NCBI GenBank assembly: GCA_945893045.1
Contig: CAMDEA010000050.1
Coordinates: 1 to 47,553, forward strand
Origin: Planctomyces sp. SH-PL62
GTDB taxonomy: Bacteria; Planctomycetota; Planctomycetia; Planctomycetales; Planctomycetaceae
Length of the DNA stretch: 47,553 bases
Direction: 5' to 3'
The stretch's first letter is position 1. Every line of letters begins with the position of its first letter. The notes beneath the pieces were generated by a model. That model worked only from the letters and a program-made list of their open reading frames with translations, made no database searches and was not told where the DNA came from. Below are positions 7,671 through 17,429 of this stretch, in pieces. The translations under genes were made by a program, and so were the position numbers.

Positions 7671-8384
7671 TCATGCGGCATTACGAATGGGCGTCGCCTC
7701 CTCAATGGATGGCCACTCCGCGCGGCCGACTGCCCAGTCCTCGACGCGAGCATACAGCCGGTCCATCGCTTCTTGCACTCTTCGCGTGCAGAGGTCGATC
7801 TCTTCGCGAGTCGCGTTGGCAGGGATGTGGATGGGTTCGCCGAGAATGCAGTAGGTGGTGGTGAAGGGCAGCGGGAGCAGCATGTCGGTCCATGTCCCTT
7901 TGATGCGCACACCGCGGCGGCAGGCGAATGCGGCGGGAACGACCGGCAGGCCCGTGCGTGAGGCGAGATAGGCCACGCCATCTTTCATCGTTCGTCGCGG
8001 TCCGCGCGGGCCGTCGGGAGTGATCGTGATGTGCTGGCGTTGCTCGGCGACTCCCAAGAGCTGGCGAACGGCCTGAGCTCCGCCACGATTCGTGGAGCCG
8101 CGATACGGCCCCACGTTCAAGAGACGCAGCGTCTCGGCGATGTAGGCTCCGTCCTGATGCCGGCTGGTGAGCGCGCAGCCGTTATGCGGCTTGGCCATCA
8201 ACAGCGGAAAGAACAACACGTCGTGCCAGACGGAATACAGAAAGCGATCTGGAAGGCTCGGATCCCAGCCGTTCGTACCGGGGTAGATGTTCCATCGCTT
8301 TCGGCAAGTCGCGAACAGCAGCTTCATCAGCGAGACCACCAGCCATGCTACGAACTTGGTCAACCACACGCTGCGAATTCTCAC
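7671..8384 (-). CDS. DUF374 / lysophospholipid acyltransferase-like protein
   Basis: 237 aa. An N-terminal hydrophobic segment (about residues 8-26) is followed by the DUF374 signature: VWHDVLFFPLL, TSRHQDGAYIAETL, YRGSTNRGGAQAVRQLL and ITPDGPRGPRRTMKDG. This family is related to lipid A / glycerolipid acyltransferases and is expected to acylate a membrane lipid from the cytoplasmic face. Donor and acceptor are not known. The start is GTG, chosen because of a strong AAGGAGG 9 bp upstream. First gene of the minus-strand unit leading to the D-aminoacylase-like gene. Confidence 0.85.
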   Translation of the reverse strand: MRIRSVWLTKFVAWLVVSLMKLLFATCRKRWNIYPGTNGWDPSLPDRFLYSVWHDVLFFPLLMAKPHNGCALTSRHQDGAYIAETLRLLNVGPYRGSTNRGGAQAVRQLLGVAEQRQHITITPDGPRGPRRTMKDGVAYLASRTGLPVVPAAFACRRGVRIKGTWTDMLLPLPFTTTYCILGEPIHIPANATREEIDLCTRRVQEAMDRLYARVEDWAVGRAEWPSIEEATPIRNAA

Positions 8385-8595
8385 GCCGACTCTCCTCCTT
8401 GAAAGCTACTCGTGATGGGAACGTGACGATTTTATAGTGGTCTTTGCTTGTCGCTCAAAGACCGCTTTCGACCGAGGAACGGAACGCATCAGTCACATCA
8501 CATCATCACGCACGCTTGGACCTGACGACGAGACTCGCGATAACTCAAATGTGGTTCATTGTCGCAGTCACGCCATCATGTACTGAGGATTTCAA
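8385..8595. promoter_or_regulatory. divergent intergenic region with a GGTCTTTG dyad
   Basis: This 211-bp gap separates the divergent acyltransferase and 5-oxoprolinase starts, so it should carry both promoters. It contains an 8-bp dyad (GGTCTTTG / CAAAGACC, 8439-8463), a possible operator. GAGG lies about 8 bp before the 5-oxoprolinase ATG. No -35/-10 pair could be assigned with confidence. Confidence 0.45.
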
Positions 8596-11500
8596 ATGCC
8601 GTTCTGGGAATTCTGGATCGACGTCGGCGGCACATTTACCGACTGCATCGCGCGAACGCCCAGCGGTGAGTTGCGGCCCATCAAAGTGCTCAGCAGCGGT
8701 GCGACCAAGGGGCAGGCCGCAGAAGTGCAGGGGACGAATCGTGTCGTTGATCCGCTGCGAAGAGCTGACCCCGACGATTTCTGGTTGGGATATGAGATTC
8801 GTTTTCTCGACGAGTCCGGTCAGACATTGGTGACGAGCAAAGTGGCCGCATTTCATCGGCGACTCGGCGTGCTGGAAGTCGCGACGCTGCTGCCGCCGAG
8901 TGTCACGTCTGGCACACGTTACGAATTGACCGCCCATGAAGAGGCTCCGATTTTGGCGATCCGCACCGCGCTGGGATTGCAACGCGATCAACCGTTTCCG
9001 CCGGTGACGGTGCGACTGGGCACAACTCGCGGAACCAATGCGTTGCTGACCCGCCGAGGCGCTCGCACGGTGTTTGTCACCACACGCGGATTCGCGGACG
9101 TGTTGCTGATCGCGAATCAAGACCGGCCGCGACTATTCGATCTCGACATTCAGAAGCCCGAACCGCTGTTCGCGGACGTCCTCGAAATCGACGAGCGGCT
9201 GGATGCCGACGGGCGAGTGCTGAAGTTTCCCGATGAAACGAAGATTCGGCAGCAGCTCGAATCACTGATCAAGGACCGACCCTCCTTGGCGATCTGCTTG
9301 CTCCACTCGTTCGCGAATTCCGCTCACGAGCAACTCGTCGAACGGATCGCCCGCGAGGTCGGCTTCACCGAGATCAGCGCGTCGAGCCGACTCGCACCGC
9401 TGATCAAGATCGTCAGTCGTGGTGATACGACAGTGATGGATGCGTACTTGAATCCGATCCTGCGCGAGTATGTCGGGCGGCTGCGTGCGCAGCTTCAAGC
9501 GAGCGGCACGGCGCTAGCCGCCGGTGTTTCGTCGGATGATCGATCCGAACGTCAGCTCACGACACCGGCGGCTAGCGCCGTGCCGCTCAAACTCATGACC
9601 TCCGCCGGTGGCCTCATCGACGCGGATCGGTTCGTCGGTAAGGACAGCATCCTGTCTGGTCCGGCGGGTGGCGTGATTGGCTTCTCGCGAGTCGCTCAGC
9701 GAGCCGGCTTCGACAAAGCGATCGGCTTCGATATGGGCGGGACGAGCACCGACGTGTCTCGTTTCGATGGCGAGTACGAATACGAATTTGAAACGAAGAA
9801 AGCCGGAGTCCGCATCGTCGCGCCGATGCTCGCCATCGAGACGGTCGCGGCGGGCGGCGGCAGCATTTGCGACTTCGACGGTGTGAAGTTGATCGTCGGG
9901 CCGCAGAGCGCGGGCTCTGATCCTGGCCCGGCGTGTTACGGGCGCGGCGGCCCGCTGACGGTGACTGACGTGAATTTGTGGCTCGGCCGCATCGTGCCGT
10001 CGCGGTTTCCGTTTCCGTTGGATCTCGATGCTGTCGAACGGCGATTGATGGAGTTGAGTTCTCGCGTGGCGACGGCGGATTGCCATGCGTTGGCCGACGG
10101 TTTGTGCCGCATCGCGAACGCGAACATGGTGCGAGCGATTCGGAAGATCTCGGTCGCTCGCGGCTACGATCCGGCGGAGTATGTGCTGGTCTGCTTCGGC
10201 GGAGCGGGTGCTCAACATGCTTGTGAGATTGCGACCTCGCTGGGGATGCGGCGCGTCTTGATTCATCCGCTGGCGAGTTTGCTGAGTGCGTATGGCATCG
10301 GCCTCGCCGATGTGCGGCGGTTTGGCGAGCGATCAGTGTTGAAACCGTACTCGGCCGAGCAACTGGCGGAATTGGACGCTCTGTTCGGAGAACTCGAACA
10401 CACGGCGCGACACGAAGTCGCGGCCGAGGGGATTGCGGCGGATCGAATCCAGCCGGCGATCCGTTCGCTCGATCTGCGCTATGCCGGTGTCGAGTCAACG
10501 ATTCGCGTGATTTGTCCTCCGGACGGCGACTACGCGAAGCGGTACGAAGAGCTGCATCGACAGCTTTACGGCTACGCACACTCCGCCCGCAAACTGGAGA
10601 TCACTGCCGCACGGGTCGAGGTCGTCGGCCTGACCGCTGAGCCGACGACGGTCTCGGAACCGCTTGTGCAACGAACGCCGGTTGCGAACGAGACGCAACG
10701 CGCGTGGTTCGGCGGCGAGTTCCGCGAGACGCCCGTGTTCTTTCGCGAGCACTTACATCCCGGCGATGAAATCGGTGGACCGGCTTTAATCTCGGAGCCG
10801 AGTTCGACCATCGTCGTGGATGCGGGTTGGGTGGCGCGCGTGTTGGCTCGCGGCGAAGTGGTGCTGGAGGCGAGCGACCGAAAAACGGTATCGCGGCTGT
10901 CGGCTGTCGGCGATCGGCAGTCGGCCGATCCGGTGTTGTTGGAGATCTTCAATAACCTGTTCGCGTCGTTCGCCGAGCAAATGGGGGTCACGCTGCAAAA
11001 GACGTCGTGTTCGACGAACGTGAAGGAGCGGCTAGATTTCAGTTGTGCGATCTTCGATCCGGATGGCAATTTGGTGGTGAACGCTCCGCACATTCCGGTG
11101 CATCTCGGGGCGATGAGCGAAACGGTCAAACGAATCATTGCCGACAACCCCGGCGAATTCGCAGCCGTACCGCGACCGTTAGGGAGCGGCCTCGGTTCCC
11201 CACGCGGGCCGCTCCCTAACGGTCGCGGTACGGTTTATGTCACCAACGACCCCTATCGTGGCGGTTCGCACCTGCCGGATGTGACCGTCGTGACGCCCGT
11301 GCGAGACGTTACCGGTGAGTTGATCTTCTTCACCGCCAGCCGTGCGCATCATGCGGAGATCGGCGGCATCCTTCCCGGTTCGATGCCGCCGTTCTCGAAG
11401 CATCTGGGTGACGAAGGGGTGCTGATTCGCAACTTCAAACTGGTCAATGGCGGTGTGTCGCGCGAAGACGAATTGAAAGCGCTGTTGTTGTCCGGGACGC

Positions 11501-12534
11501 ATCCGACTCGATCGGTGAATGACAATCTCGCCGACATCCGCGCGCAAGTCGCGGCGAACCACGTTGGAGTCAACCTGCTGCGCGAGTTGGTCGAGAAGCA
11601 ATCGCTGGAAGTCGTTCACGCCTACATGCGGCACATTCAAGTTGCGGCGGCGACCAAGATGCGGCTGGCTCTTTTAGCCCTGCCGGATGGCCGATACGAG
11701 CGTGTCGATCACCTCGATGATGGCTCGCCGATTCAGGCGACGATCACGATTGCCGGTGACTCGGCCACCGTGGACTTCACCGGGACGGGGCCGGTGCTGA
11801 CAAGCAACCTCAATGCCAATCGGGCGATCGTCACGGCGGCGGTGATGTATGTCTTTCGTTGTCTCATCAATGAAGACATCCCCCTCAACGGCGGTGTGCT
11901 GGAGCCGATCACGATTGTCGTTCCCGAATGCTTATTGAATCCGCCGGAGCACTCCGACCCCGCGCAGAGTGCGGCAGTGGTCGGCGGCAACGTCGAAACT
12001 TCGCAGCGTGTCGTGGATGTGTTGCTGGGCGCGTTGGGACTGGCGGCGGCGAGTCAGGGGACGATGAACAATCTCACGTTCGGGGATGCGACATTCGGCT
12101 ATTACGAAACCATCTGCGGCGGCTCCGGCGCGACGCCCAACGCGAACGGAGCAGATGCGGTCCACACGCATATGACGAATACTCGGCTGACCGACGTGGA
12201 AGTCATCGAGCGGAGATATCCGGTTCGGATCCACGAGTTCTCGATTCGTCGTGGCTCCGGCGGTGCTGGCGAACATCGCGGTGGCGACGGCATCGTGCGG
12301 CGCATTGAGTTCCTCAAATCGCTCAACGTCTCGCTGCTGACGGAACGTCGCGGGCCGTTTCCTCCGTTTGGTTTGAATGGCGGAGAATCGGGATCGCTCG
12401 GCCGTAATACGCTGACTCGAGCGGGATCGACAGTAACGGTCGATCTGGGAGGCAAGGCTCAGATCACTGTCCAGCCGGGCGACGTGCTGATGATTGAAAC
12501 GCCGGGGGGAGGTGGCTGCGGTAAGGCTGGTTGA
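8596..12534 (+). CDS. fused hydantoinase A/B (5-oxoprolinase-type) protein
   Basis: 1312 aa, the length of eukaryote-type fused OplAH. The HyuA half carries [11 protein letters not shown] at the N-terminus (acetate-kinase/Hsp70-like ATP site), [24 protein letters not shown] and [12 protein letters not shown]. The HyuB half begins near residue 776 ([11 protein letters not shown]) and includes [13 protein letters not shown] and a glycine-rich C-terminus ending GGGGCG. 5-oxoprolinases open 5-oxoproline with ATP; hydantoinases and acetone carboxylases share the fold, so the substrate remains uncertain. Palindromic elements are read in frame at residues 302-331 and 857-879, and a smaller one at the A/B junction near residue 770. 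All fall in expected loops or linkers. It appears monocistronic. Confidence 0.87.
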   Translation: MPFWEFWIDVGGTFTDCIARTPSGELRPIKVLSSGATKGQAAEVQGTNRVVDPLRRADPDDFWLGYEIRFLDESGQTLVTSKVAAFHRRLGVLEVATLLPPSVTSGTRYELTAHEEAPILAIRTALGLQRDQPFPPVTVRLGTTRGTNALLTRRGARTVFVTTRGFADVLLIANQDRPRLFDLDIQKPEPLFADVLEIDERLDADGRVLKFPDETKIRQQLESLIKDRPSLAICLLHSFANSAHEQLVERIAREVGFTEISASSRLAPLIKIVSRGDTTVMDAYLNPILREYVGRLRAQLQASGTALAAGVSSDDRSERQLTTPAASAVPLKLMTSAGGLIDADRFVGKDSILSGPAGGVIGFSRVAQRAGFDKAIGFDMGGTSTDVSRFDGEYEYEFETKKAGVRIVAPMLAIETVAAGGGSICDFDGVKLIVGPQSAGSDPGPACYGRGGPLTVTDVNLWLGRIVPSRFPFPLDLDAVERRLMELSSRVATADCHALADGLCRIANANMVRAIRKISVARGYDPAEYVLVCFGGAGAQHACEIATSLGMRRVLIHPLASLLSAYGIGLADVRRFGERSVLKPYSAEQLAELDALFGELEHTARHEVAAEGIAADRIQPAIRSLDLRYAGVESTIRVICPPDGDYAKRYEELHRQLYGYAHSARKLEITAARVEVVGLTAEPTTVSEPLVQRTPVANETQRAWFGGEFRETPVFFREHLHPGDEIGGPALISEPSSTIVVDAGWVARVLARGEVVLEASDRKTVSRLSAVGDRQSADPVLLEIFNNLFASFAEQMGVTLQKTSCSTNVKERLDFSCAIFDPDGNLVVNAPHIPVHLGAMSETVKRIIADNPGEFAAVPRPLGSGLGSPRGPLPNGRGTVYVTNDPYRGGSHLPDVTVVTPVRDVTGELIFFTASRAHHAEIGGILPGSMPPFSKHLGDEGVLIRNFKLVNGGVSREDELKALLLSGTHPTRSVNDNLADIRAQVAANHVGVNLLRELVEKQSLEVVHAYMRHIQVAAATKMRLALLALPDGRYERVDHLDDGSPIQATITIAGDSATVDFTGTGPVLTSNLNANRAIVTAAVMYVFRCLINEDIPLNGGVLEPITIVVPECLLNPPEHSDPAQSAAVVGGNVETSQRVVDVLLGALGLAAASQGTMNNLTFGDATFGYYETICGGSGATPNANGADAVHTHMTNTRLTDVEVIERRYPVRIHEFSIRRGSGGAGEHRGGDGIVRRIEFLKSLNVSLLTERRGPFPPFGLNGGESGSLGRNTLTRAGSTVTVDLGGKAQITVQPGDVLMIETPGGGGCGKAG
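9501..9588. repeat. GCTAGC palindromic element (family C) inside the 5-oxoprolinase gene
   Basis: Two perfect 26-bp arms start GAGCGGCACGG and end CCGTGCCGCTC, with a GCTAGC core in each and a 36-bp spacer. It is read in frame as about 30 residues rich in Ala, Ser and Thr, between a helix of the HyuA part and the LMTSAGG motif. Other copies: 12541-12754, 31386-31463, and a single arm at 45869-45895. Confidence 0.93.
10894..10931. repeat. short GTCGGC repeat at the HyuA/HyuB junction
   Basis: GTCGGC-type units repeat and partly invert here (CGGCTGTCGG against CGGCAGTCGGCCG). It encodes [12 protein letters not shown], a linker just before the HyuB domain. It is weaker than the other elements. 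Confidence 0.4.
11165..11233. repeat. 69-bp palindromic element inside the HyuB part of the 5-oxoprolinase gene
   Basis: Two perfect 27-bp arms start CCGTACCGCGACCG and end CGGTCGCGGTACGG around a 15-bp spacer. The length is exactly 23 codons and the frame is kept. It falls in the loop directly before the conserved TNDPYRGG motif. Confidence 0.93.
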
Positions 12535-12540
12535 AACTTT

Positions 12541-12754
12541 GAGCGGAATGGCGCTAGCCCAGATTATTCATGGCTGCGATGTAACCCGAAGCGTTAGCGA
12601 GGGAGTCATCACACACTCCCTCGCTAACGCTTCGGGTTACATCGCAGCACGCTGCTCTCCCCCAATGAGTAGGCCATGAATAACCTCGGCTAGCCACCGA
12701 TGTCGTGGCGACGATCTTCCGCGCAAAAAACCGGCGGCTAGCGCCGTGCCGCTC
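12541..12754. repeat. three-level nested palindromic element
   Basis: Outer family C arms: GAGCGGAATGGCGCTAGC at 12541 and the matching GGCTAGCGCCGTGCCGCTC ending at 12754. Middle pair: AGATTATTCATGGC (12561-12574) and GCCATGAATAACCT (12673-12686). Inner pair: perfect 31-bp arms 12575-12605 and 12616-12646, starting TGCGATGTAACCCG. GCTAGCC occurs on both sides of the middle element (about 12553 and 12689), like a target duplication. It fills the whole gap between the convergent 5-oxoprolinase and cytochrome b/c genes. Confidence 0.9.
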
Positions 12755-12758
12755 AGTT

Positions 12759-14693
12759 CTACTCGTAATCGCCGACCATCCAGCGGACGAGGAGGTCGAG
12801 TTCTTTTTCGGTCAGGCGTTCGCCGAAGGCGGGCATTGTGTTGTTCGAGCCGTAGAACTTTTCGTGGCCGGGATTGCTGAGGAACTCGCGGAGCCAGCGA
12901 TCTCCGCCGTAGCTGGTCAGCGTCGGACCGGCTCCGACTTCACCGAGCAGCTTGTCTTCGCCGACCGGTTGCAGCGAGTGGCAGTCGATGCAATTCGATT
13001 CAAACTTGCCGACAGGGAGTTTGCCGGTCTCGAAGATTTGTCGCCCGCGTTTCGGAGCTTCGTCGGAGATGCCCGGTGCTCCGCGACGTTGGCCCTGCGA
13101 GTGCAGAAACGCCACGAGGTCCGTCAGCGCTTGTTCGTTCTCTTTGACTCGCCAATGCTGCGCGTGCGTTGAAGACCAGTCAGACATATCGCCTTCGAGG
13201 AAATGCTTCGAGGATTCTGCAATCTTCTTCTTGTCGTCTTTGTCTTTGACGTTCTCCAACGCGGCGAACGTCCCTTTGAAGTTAGTGATGACGGCTTTGA
13301 TCCAATCGGGCGAACCGAACTTGCCGAGGTCGGTCGCGGTGGCGAGGACTTCGACTGGCGGCTTGTAGTCGATGATCTTTTTGACTTTCTTCTGGGTTCC
13401 GTCTTTTTGCTTTTCGAGGACTTCCTCAACGATGGGTTCCTTAAAGGTGACCTTGCGGCCGGTGCCGTCGTGGCCGTCGTAGCGGTGGCACGGAGCGCAG
13501 TTGCGAGCAAACAATCGTGGGCCTTGCGCCTTTGGATCAGCGCGCAGCAGTGAGACCGCTCCTTCGAGCGGGATGCCTTCGGGACGTTCGGCGAGTTCTT
13601 CGATGCGAACGGAATCGTCCTGAGCCTGTTTGACGGCGGCTTGGAAATCGGGATCGGCGGCGTCGTTCTTCAATGCCAACCCGGTCAGCCCAATGATGCC
13701 GACCATCATCACGAATAGGAAAATGACGTTGAACCGATGACCGACTTTCCAGCGGCCGATGATCGGCATCGCCGCCAGGATCGCCATCAAAGCACCGGGG
13801 AGGTAGATCGCTCCGAAGGCGAGGCCCTGATGCTCGACCCATCCAAATCGCAGGAATTGAAACAGGAACAGAAAATACCACTCCGGCCGCGCGGCCGAGT
13901 ACGCCTCGGACGGATCGGCGGGTGCGGCGAGTTCGGCTCCGTGATGCCAGATCGTCAGCGTCAGCACGGTGCCCAGCACCGCGAGGCAGGCGATGCCATC
14001 TTTCAACACTTGGTCCGGCCAGAAAGTTGTCGCCGGAGCGCGATCGGGATCGGGAACCGTGATTCCATGTCGGCGAAAGACGGCGATGTGCAGCACGATG
14101 AAGGCGATCAAAGTCCCTGGCAGAACCCCCGCGTGCATCGCGAAGAATCGCGTCAGCGTGTGATGTCCGTACTGCGGGCCGCCCTGAGCGAGTTGCTGCA
14201 ACTGCGGGCCGACGACGGGAGTCGCTCCCATGATCTCGGTCGAGACCTGCGTCGCGTAGTAGCCCTTTTGATCCCACGGCAGCAGATAACCGGTCAGGCT
14301 GAGGCCCAGCACAACCTGCATCAGAATCAAGCCGAGCCAGAAATTGATTTCGCGCGGAGCCTTGTAGGCTCCGTCGATCACGACTTGCATCAGGTGCAAC
14401 GCCAGCAGCACGGTCATCGCGCTCGCGGAGAAGTGATGCAGTCCGCGCACCAGCCAGCCGTACTGCATGTGGTGCTGGATGTAGTACACGCTCTCCCAAG
14501 CGGTCGTCGTGCTGGGGCTGTAGGCCGTCCACAGAAAGAGGCCGGTGATGACCTGAATCGTGAAGGTAAACATGAGCGTGCTGCCCCAGACGTATCGCCA
14601 GCGCGCTCCGCCGGGGATGTTCTCGTAGAGCGCTTCGTGCATCAGCTTCTTCAAGCCGGTGCGGTTGTCGAGCCAGTTGATGAGTGCGTTCAT
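12759..14693 (-). CDS. cytochrome b6-type subunit fused to C-terminal cytochrome c domains (bc complex)
   Basis: 644 aa. Residues 1-345 form a cytochrome b with its haem histidines (His86/His100, His187/His202; the 14- and 15-residue spacing is b6-like) and the quinol-site PEWY motif (270-273). The C-terminal half holds two CxxCH haem-c sites: CAPCH (399-403) and CIDCH (568-572), with Met620 in NNTMPAFG as likely axial ligand. The subunit oxidises quinol and passes electrons through the Rieske protein to its own attached cytochrome c, so no separate cytochrome c1 is needed. The ATG at 14693 is chosen because the eight residues before it are translated repeat. It follows the Rieske gene, with only a family B element between. 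Confidence 0.92.
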   Translation of the reverse strand: MNALINWLDNRTGLKKLMHEALYENIPGGARWRYVWGSTLMFTFTIQVITGLFLWTAYSPSTTTAWESVYYIQHHMQYGWLVRGLHHFSASAMTVLLALHLMQVVIDGAYKAPREINFWLGLILMQVVLGLSLTGYLLPWDQKGYYATQVSTEIMGATPVVGPQLQQLAQGGPQYGHHTLTRFFAMHAGVLPGTLIAFIVLHIAVFRRHGITVPDPDRAPATTFWPDQVLKDGIACLAVLGTVLTLTIWHHGAELAAPADPSEAYSAARPEWYFLFLFQFLRFGWVEHQGLAFGAIYLPGALMAILAAMPIIGRWKVGHRFNVIFLFVMMVGIIGLTGLALKNDAADPDFQAAVKQAQDDSVRIEELAERPEGIPLEGAVSLLRADPKAQGPRLFARNCAPCHRYDGHDGTGRKVTFKEPIVEEVLEKQKDGTQKKVKKIIDYKPPVEVLATATDLGKFGSPDWIKAVITNFKGTFAALENVKDKDDKKKIAESSKHFLEGDMSDWSSTHAQHWRVKENEQALTDLVAFLHSQGQRRGAPGISDEAPKRGRQIFETGKLPVGKFESNCIDCHSLQPVGEDKLLGEVGAGPTLTSYGGDRWLREFLSNPGHEKFYGSNNTMPAFGERLTEKELDLLVRWMVGDYE

Positions 14694-14699
14694 GGTTTC

Positions 14700-14788
14700 C
14701 GTGGGGCAGGTTTTCAACCTGCCGGTCAGGTTCGAGGATTGAAGGCGGGAGGCAGCATGAGCCGGGCAGGTTGAAAACCTGCCCCACG
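14700..14788. repeat. family B palindromic element in the Rieske-cytochrome b gap
   Basis: The element fills nearly all of the 96-bp gap between the Rieske stop and the cytochrome b start. Arms CGTGGGGCAGG and CCTGCCCCACG have a spacer of about 40 bp. On the mRNA it would form a strong hairpin between two genes whose products are needed together. Confidence 0.9.
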
Positions 14789-14789
14789 A

Positions 14790-15359
14790 TTAGCCAACCG
14801 GAATCTTTTCCGGCGTCGTCGCTCGGAAGTTTTGGAACTTCAACCAGACTTCGCCGCCGTTGCGGATTTGAACTTCGAGGTTGTCGAGGTCTCGCGGCGG
14901 GATTTCATTTTGCTTGATGCCGTCCACGCCAAAAGTGCTCGTGTGGCAGGGGCAGAAGTAATGCTTCTCGGACGGCTTGTAATCGACGGCACAGCCCAGG
15001 TGCGGACAACGGGAGTTGAAGGCGACGACTTTGTCCTTGTCTGTCCGTCGCAAATAGACCGCTCCGACCGGCTGTTTGAGATATGTGTTCCAGGCATCGA
15101 CCTTGTCCATGATGATCTTGACCAACTGCGGTTCGCCGTTGATCTCCAAGGCGTCGAGCGAGACTGGCATCTTCAGAAAGCCGTCGCCACTGCCGCCTTT
15201 CTTCTTGCGCATTAGCGGATCAAGAAAAAAGGCCAGCCCCGCACAGGCCGGCACCGCTCCGACGAGCAGGCCGATTCCGGCCGCGAGGATGTGAGTCATG
15301 AAGCCGCGGCGCGGTTCACTGGATGCGGTTTCGTGGAGGTCGAGATGGGGTTGAGACAT
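14790..15359 (-). CDS. Rieske 2Fe-2S protein of the bc complex
   Basis: 189 aa. A twin-arginine-like N-terminus (EPRRGF, residues 15-20) precedes one hydrophobic anchor (about 22-47). The Rieske cluster motifs follow: Cys118-x-His120-LGC123 and Cys136-x-Cys138-His139 (FCPCHTSTF). The C-terminal domain ends in a beta-rich segment with EVWLKF. It accepts electrons from quinol at the outer face of the membrane. The open frame continues upstream, but the ATG at 15359 starts the recognisable protein. It is upstream of, and probably co-transcribed with, the cytochrome b/c fusion. Confidence 0.92.
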   Translation of the reverse strand: MSQPHLDLHETASSEPRRGFMTHILAAGIGLLVGAVPACAGLAFFLDPLMRKKKGGSGDGFLKMPVSLDALEINGEPQLVKIIMDKVDAWNTYLKQPVGAVYLRRTDKDKVVAFNSRCPHLGCAVDYKPSEKHYFCPCHTSTFGVDGIKQNEIPPRDLDNLEVQIRNGGEVWLKFQNFRATTPEKIPVG

Positions 15360-15400
15360 CGCGTGACTCTCTGTTTCAAAGGCGGGAGTTGGGGAAGGAC

Positions 15401-16387
15401 TCAAGTGGCCAAGGCGGCTTTGATGGCGGTCAGCACTTGAGCAATGGCGGTGGGAACAGGTCCGGGGAGGATGGCACCGGCGGCTTGCTTGTGGCCTCCG
15501 CCGCCGAAGCGTTCGGCGATGGCGGCGACGTTCAAACCGACTCGGCTGCGGAAACTGACCTTCACGGATTTGGTGGCTTGTTCGATGGCGATGAAGGCGG
15601 CTTTGGTGCCGGAGATCTTCAGGCATTCATTCACGAGGTCTTCGGTGTCGGCCGGGACTGCACCGGTTTCGGCGAAGTCCTGTTGAGTCACCGTGACGTA
15701 AGCCAACTGTCCATCGAAATCGAGCTTCACGGTGCTGAGCACTCGGCCCGCCAGCTTGGTTCGTGAGAGGGTCGTCTGCTCGTACAACACTTGAAACAGT
15801 AGATTCGGTTGCGCTCCGGCGTCAATCAGGTCACCGGCGATGCGGAGCGTGTTCGCGGTCGTCGAGGGGAATCGAAACCAACCGGTGTCGGTCGCGATCG
15901 CGCAGAACAGAGCGTCGGCGGCGGCCTTCGAGATTGGGACGTCGAAGAAGCGGAACAACTGAAAGACGAGAGCTCCGGTTGCCTCGGCATTCGTGTCTTT
16001 GAATTCGAGCGCCCCCAAATCGTCCGAGCTGACGTGGTGGTCGATCAGCACCTTCTTCGCTTTGGTGTGCTTGATGACGCCGCCCAGTTCCGTGAGTTGG
16101 CCCCACGCGCTCGTGTCCAAAATCATGTGGACGTCGGTGTCGTGCGCTTCGGCCGAGGTCATCCCGTCGCCGAATTTTTTGACTCGTTGGGTGGGGTCCA
16201 GGAACAGCAGATTGGCCGGTGAACTCGACGGGTTGACGATTCGCACGTGCTTGCCCATTGCTTCGAGCAGCGCCGCCATGCCGAGCTCCGATCCCAGCGC
16301 ATCGGCGTCGGGACGGACGTGGCTGGAGAGCACGAAGCGCTGGTGCTCGGCAATGATCGGGCGAAGCGGTTCCCAGTTGATCGGCAT
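15401..16387 (-). CDS. DHH-family phosphoesterase, NrnA-like oligoribonuclease / pAp phosphatase
   Basis: 328 aa. DHH domain motifs are all present: HVRPDADALGSE (residues 23-34), DTSAW (91-95) and IDHH (115-118). A DHHA1 domain ends with GGGGHKQAAG (about 288-297). NrnA degrades nano-RNAs from the end and dephosphorylates 3'-phosphoadenosine 5'-phosphate, replacing Orn in many phyla. The start is the first ATG; the Shine-Dalgarno is weak. It lies 41 bp before the Rieske start on the same strand and 96 bp after RibF, with a family B element in that gap. Confidence 0.9.
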   Translation of the reverse strand: MPINWEPLRPIIAEHQRFVLSSHVRPDADALGSELGMAALLEAMGKHVRIVNPSSSPANLLFLDPTQRVKKFGDGMTSAEAHDTDVHMILDTSAWGQLTELGGVIKHTKAKKVLIDHHVSSDDLGALEFKDTNAEATGALVFQLFRFFDVPISKAAADALFCAIATDTGWFRFPSTTANTLRIAGDLIDAGAQPNLLFQVLYEQTTLSRTKLAGRVLSTVKLDFDGQLAYVTVTQQDFAETGAVPADTEDLVNECLKISGTKAAFIAIEQATKSVKVSFRSRVGLNVAAIAERFGGGGHKQAAGAILPGPVPTAIAQVLTAIKAALAT

Positions 16388-16400
16388 AAGGTGGGCATTT

Positions 16401-16468
16401 CGTGGGGCAGGTTTTCAACCTGCCAGTGCGGTTCGTTGTAGACGGGCAGGTTGAAAACCTGCCCCACG
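16401..16468. repeat. family B palindromic element between ribF and nrnA-like genes
   Basis: Arms CGTGGGGCAGG and CCTGCCCCACG have a 22-bp spacer. The element starts 13 bp upstream of the nrnA-like ATG and ends 15 bp after the ribF stop. Confidence 0.92.
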
Positions 16469-16483
16469 TTCAGGCCGACCAAA

Positions 16484-17416
16484 CTACTGCCCTCCCGCCG
16501 CGTTCGCCAGAGCACGCACGGTCTCCAGGTCGTGATTGAGCTGTTGCTTTAAGGCATCACTCGACTCAAACCGCACAACATCCCGGACTCGCGCCAGCAA
16601 ATCGACATCCAGCGTCTGCCCGTACAAGTCCCCCGTGAAGCCGAGCAGATGCGCCTCGAACTTCCGGGCTGCCTCGCCGAAGGTGGGATTCGGGCCGAGG
16701 TTGATTGCGACCGGATAGGACTTGTCGGCGACATTGCAAACGCCCGCATAAACTCCGTCCGGCGGCAGCAGCGTCGCGATGCCTTCCAGGTTCGCCGTGG
16801 GGAATCCGATGGTTCTGCCGCGTGCGGCTCCTTGGGTAATGACGCCGCGCACCCGATACGGATGGCCGAGCATCTCCACCGCGTCGGCGATTTGGCCGGC
16901 AGCGATTCGCGATCGGACTTCGCTGGAGGAGATCATCCGGCCGTTCACGATCACCGCCGAGACGACTTCCAGCGAGCGGCCACCGGCATCGCACAGCGCT
17001 CGCAACGTCTGCACGTTGCCGGCTCGGTTGTGGCCGAAGAAAAAGTTCGGGCCTTCGACCAATCCACTGGCGTTGAGCTTGCCGATCACGATGTCGCGAA
17101 AGAACTCGTCCGGTGTGAGTTGCAGCAGCGCGTGATCGGTCGGATAGACGACGACGGTGTCGATGCCGTGCTGCGCAAACAGTTCGAGCTTGTGATCGAG
17201 CAGGCTCAGGGCCGGAGGCGTCTGCTGCGGTCGCAAGAGCGTGATGGGATGCGGATCGAATGTCAGCACAACCGCTGGTGTGTTGGCGGCAGCCGCTCGC
17301 GCGACGAGCGTGGCCAACATGCTCTGATGGCCGCGATGCACGCCGTCGAAGTTGCCGATCGTGACCCAGCCGCCTCGGTATTGGTCAGGTTGTTGAAAAC
17401 CACGCTGGATGTGCAT
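16484..17416 (-). CDS. ribF: bifunctional riboflavin kinase / FAD synthetase
   Basis: 310 aa, the standard length. The N-terminal FAD synthetase half has the nucleotidyltransferase motif GNFDGVHRGHQ (residues 21-31) and the later NGRMISSSEVR (158-168). The C-terminal riboflavin kinase half has GRTIGFPTANL (200-210) and an NLGPNPTFG segment. The enzyme converts riboflavin to FMN and FAD in the cytosol. The frame extends 58 codons upstream through AT-rich repeat, so the ATG at 17416, just before the recognisable family N-terminus, is chosen. Upstream lies the inverted repeat 17430-17580. Confidence 0.93.
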   Translation of the reverse strand: MHIQRGFQQPDQYRGGWVTIGNFDGVHRGHQSMLATLVARAAAANTPAVVLTFDPHPITLLRPQQTPPALSLLDHKLELFAQHGIDTVVVYPTDHALLQLTPDEFFRDIVIGKLNASGLVEGPNFFFGHNRAGNVQTLRALCDAGGRSLEVVSAVIVNGRMISSSEVRSRIAAGQIADAVEMLGHPYRVRGVITQGAARGRTIGFPTANLEGIATLLPPDGVYAGVCNVADKSYPVAINLGPNPTFGEAARKFEAHLLGFTGDLYGQTLDVDLLARVRDVVRFESSDALKQQLNHDLETVRALANAAGGQ

Positions 17417-17429
17417 CGGGGCCGGGGGG

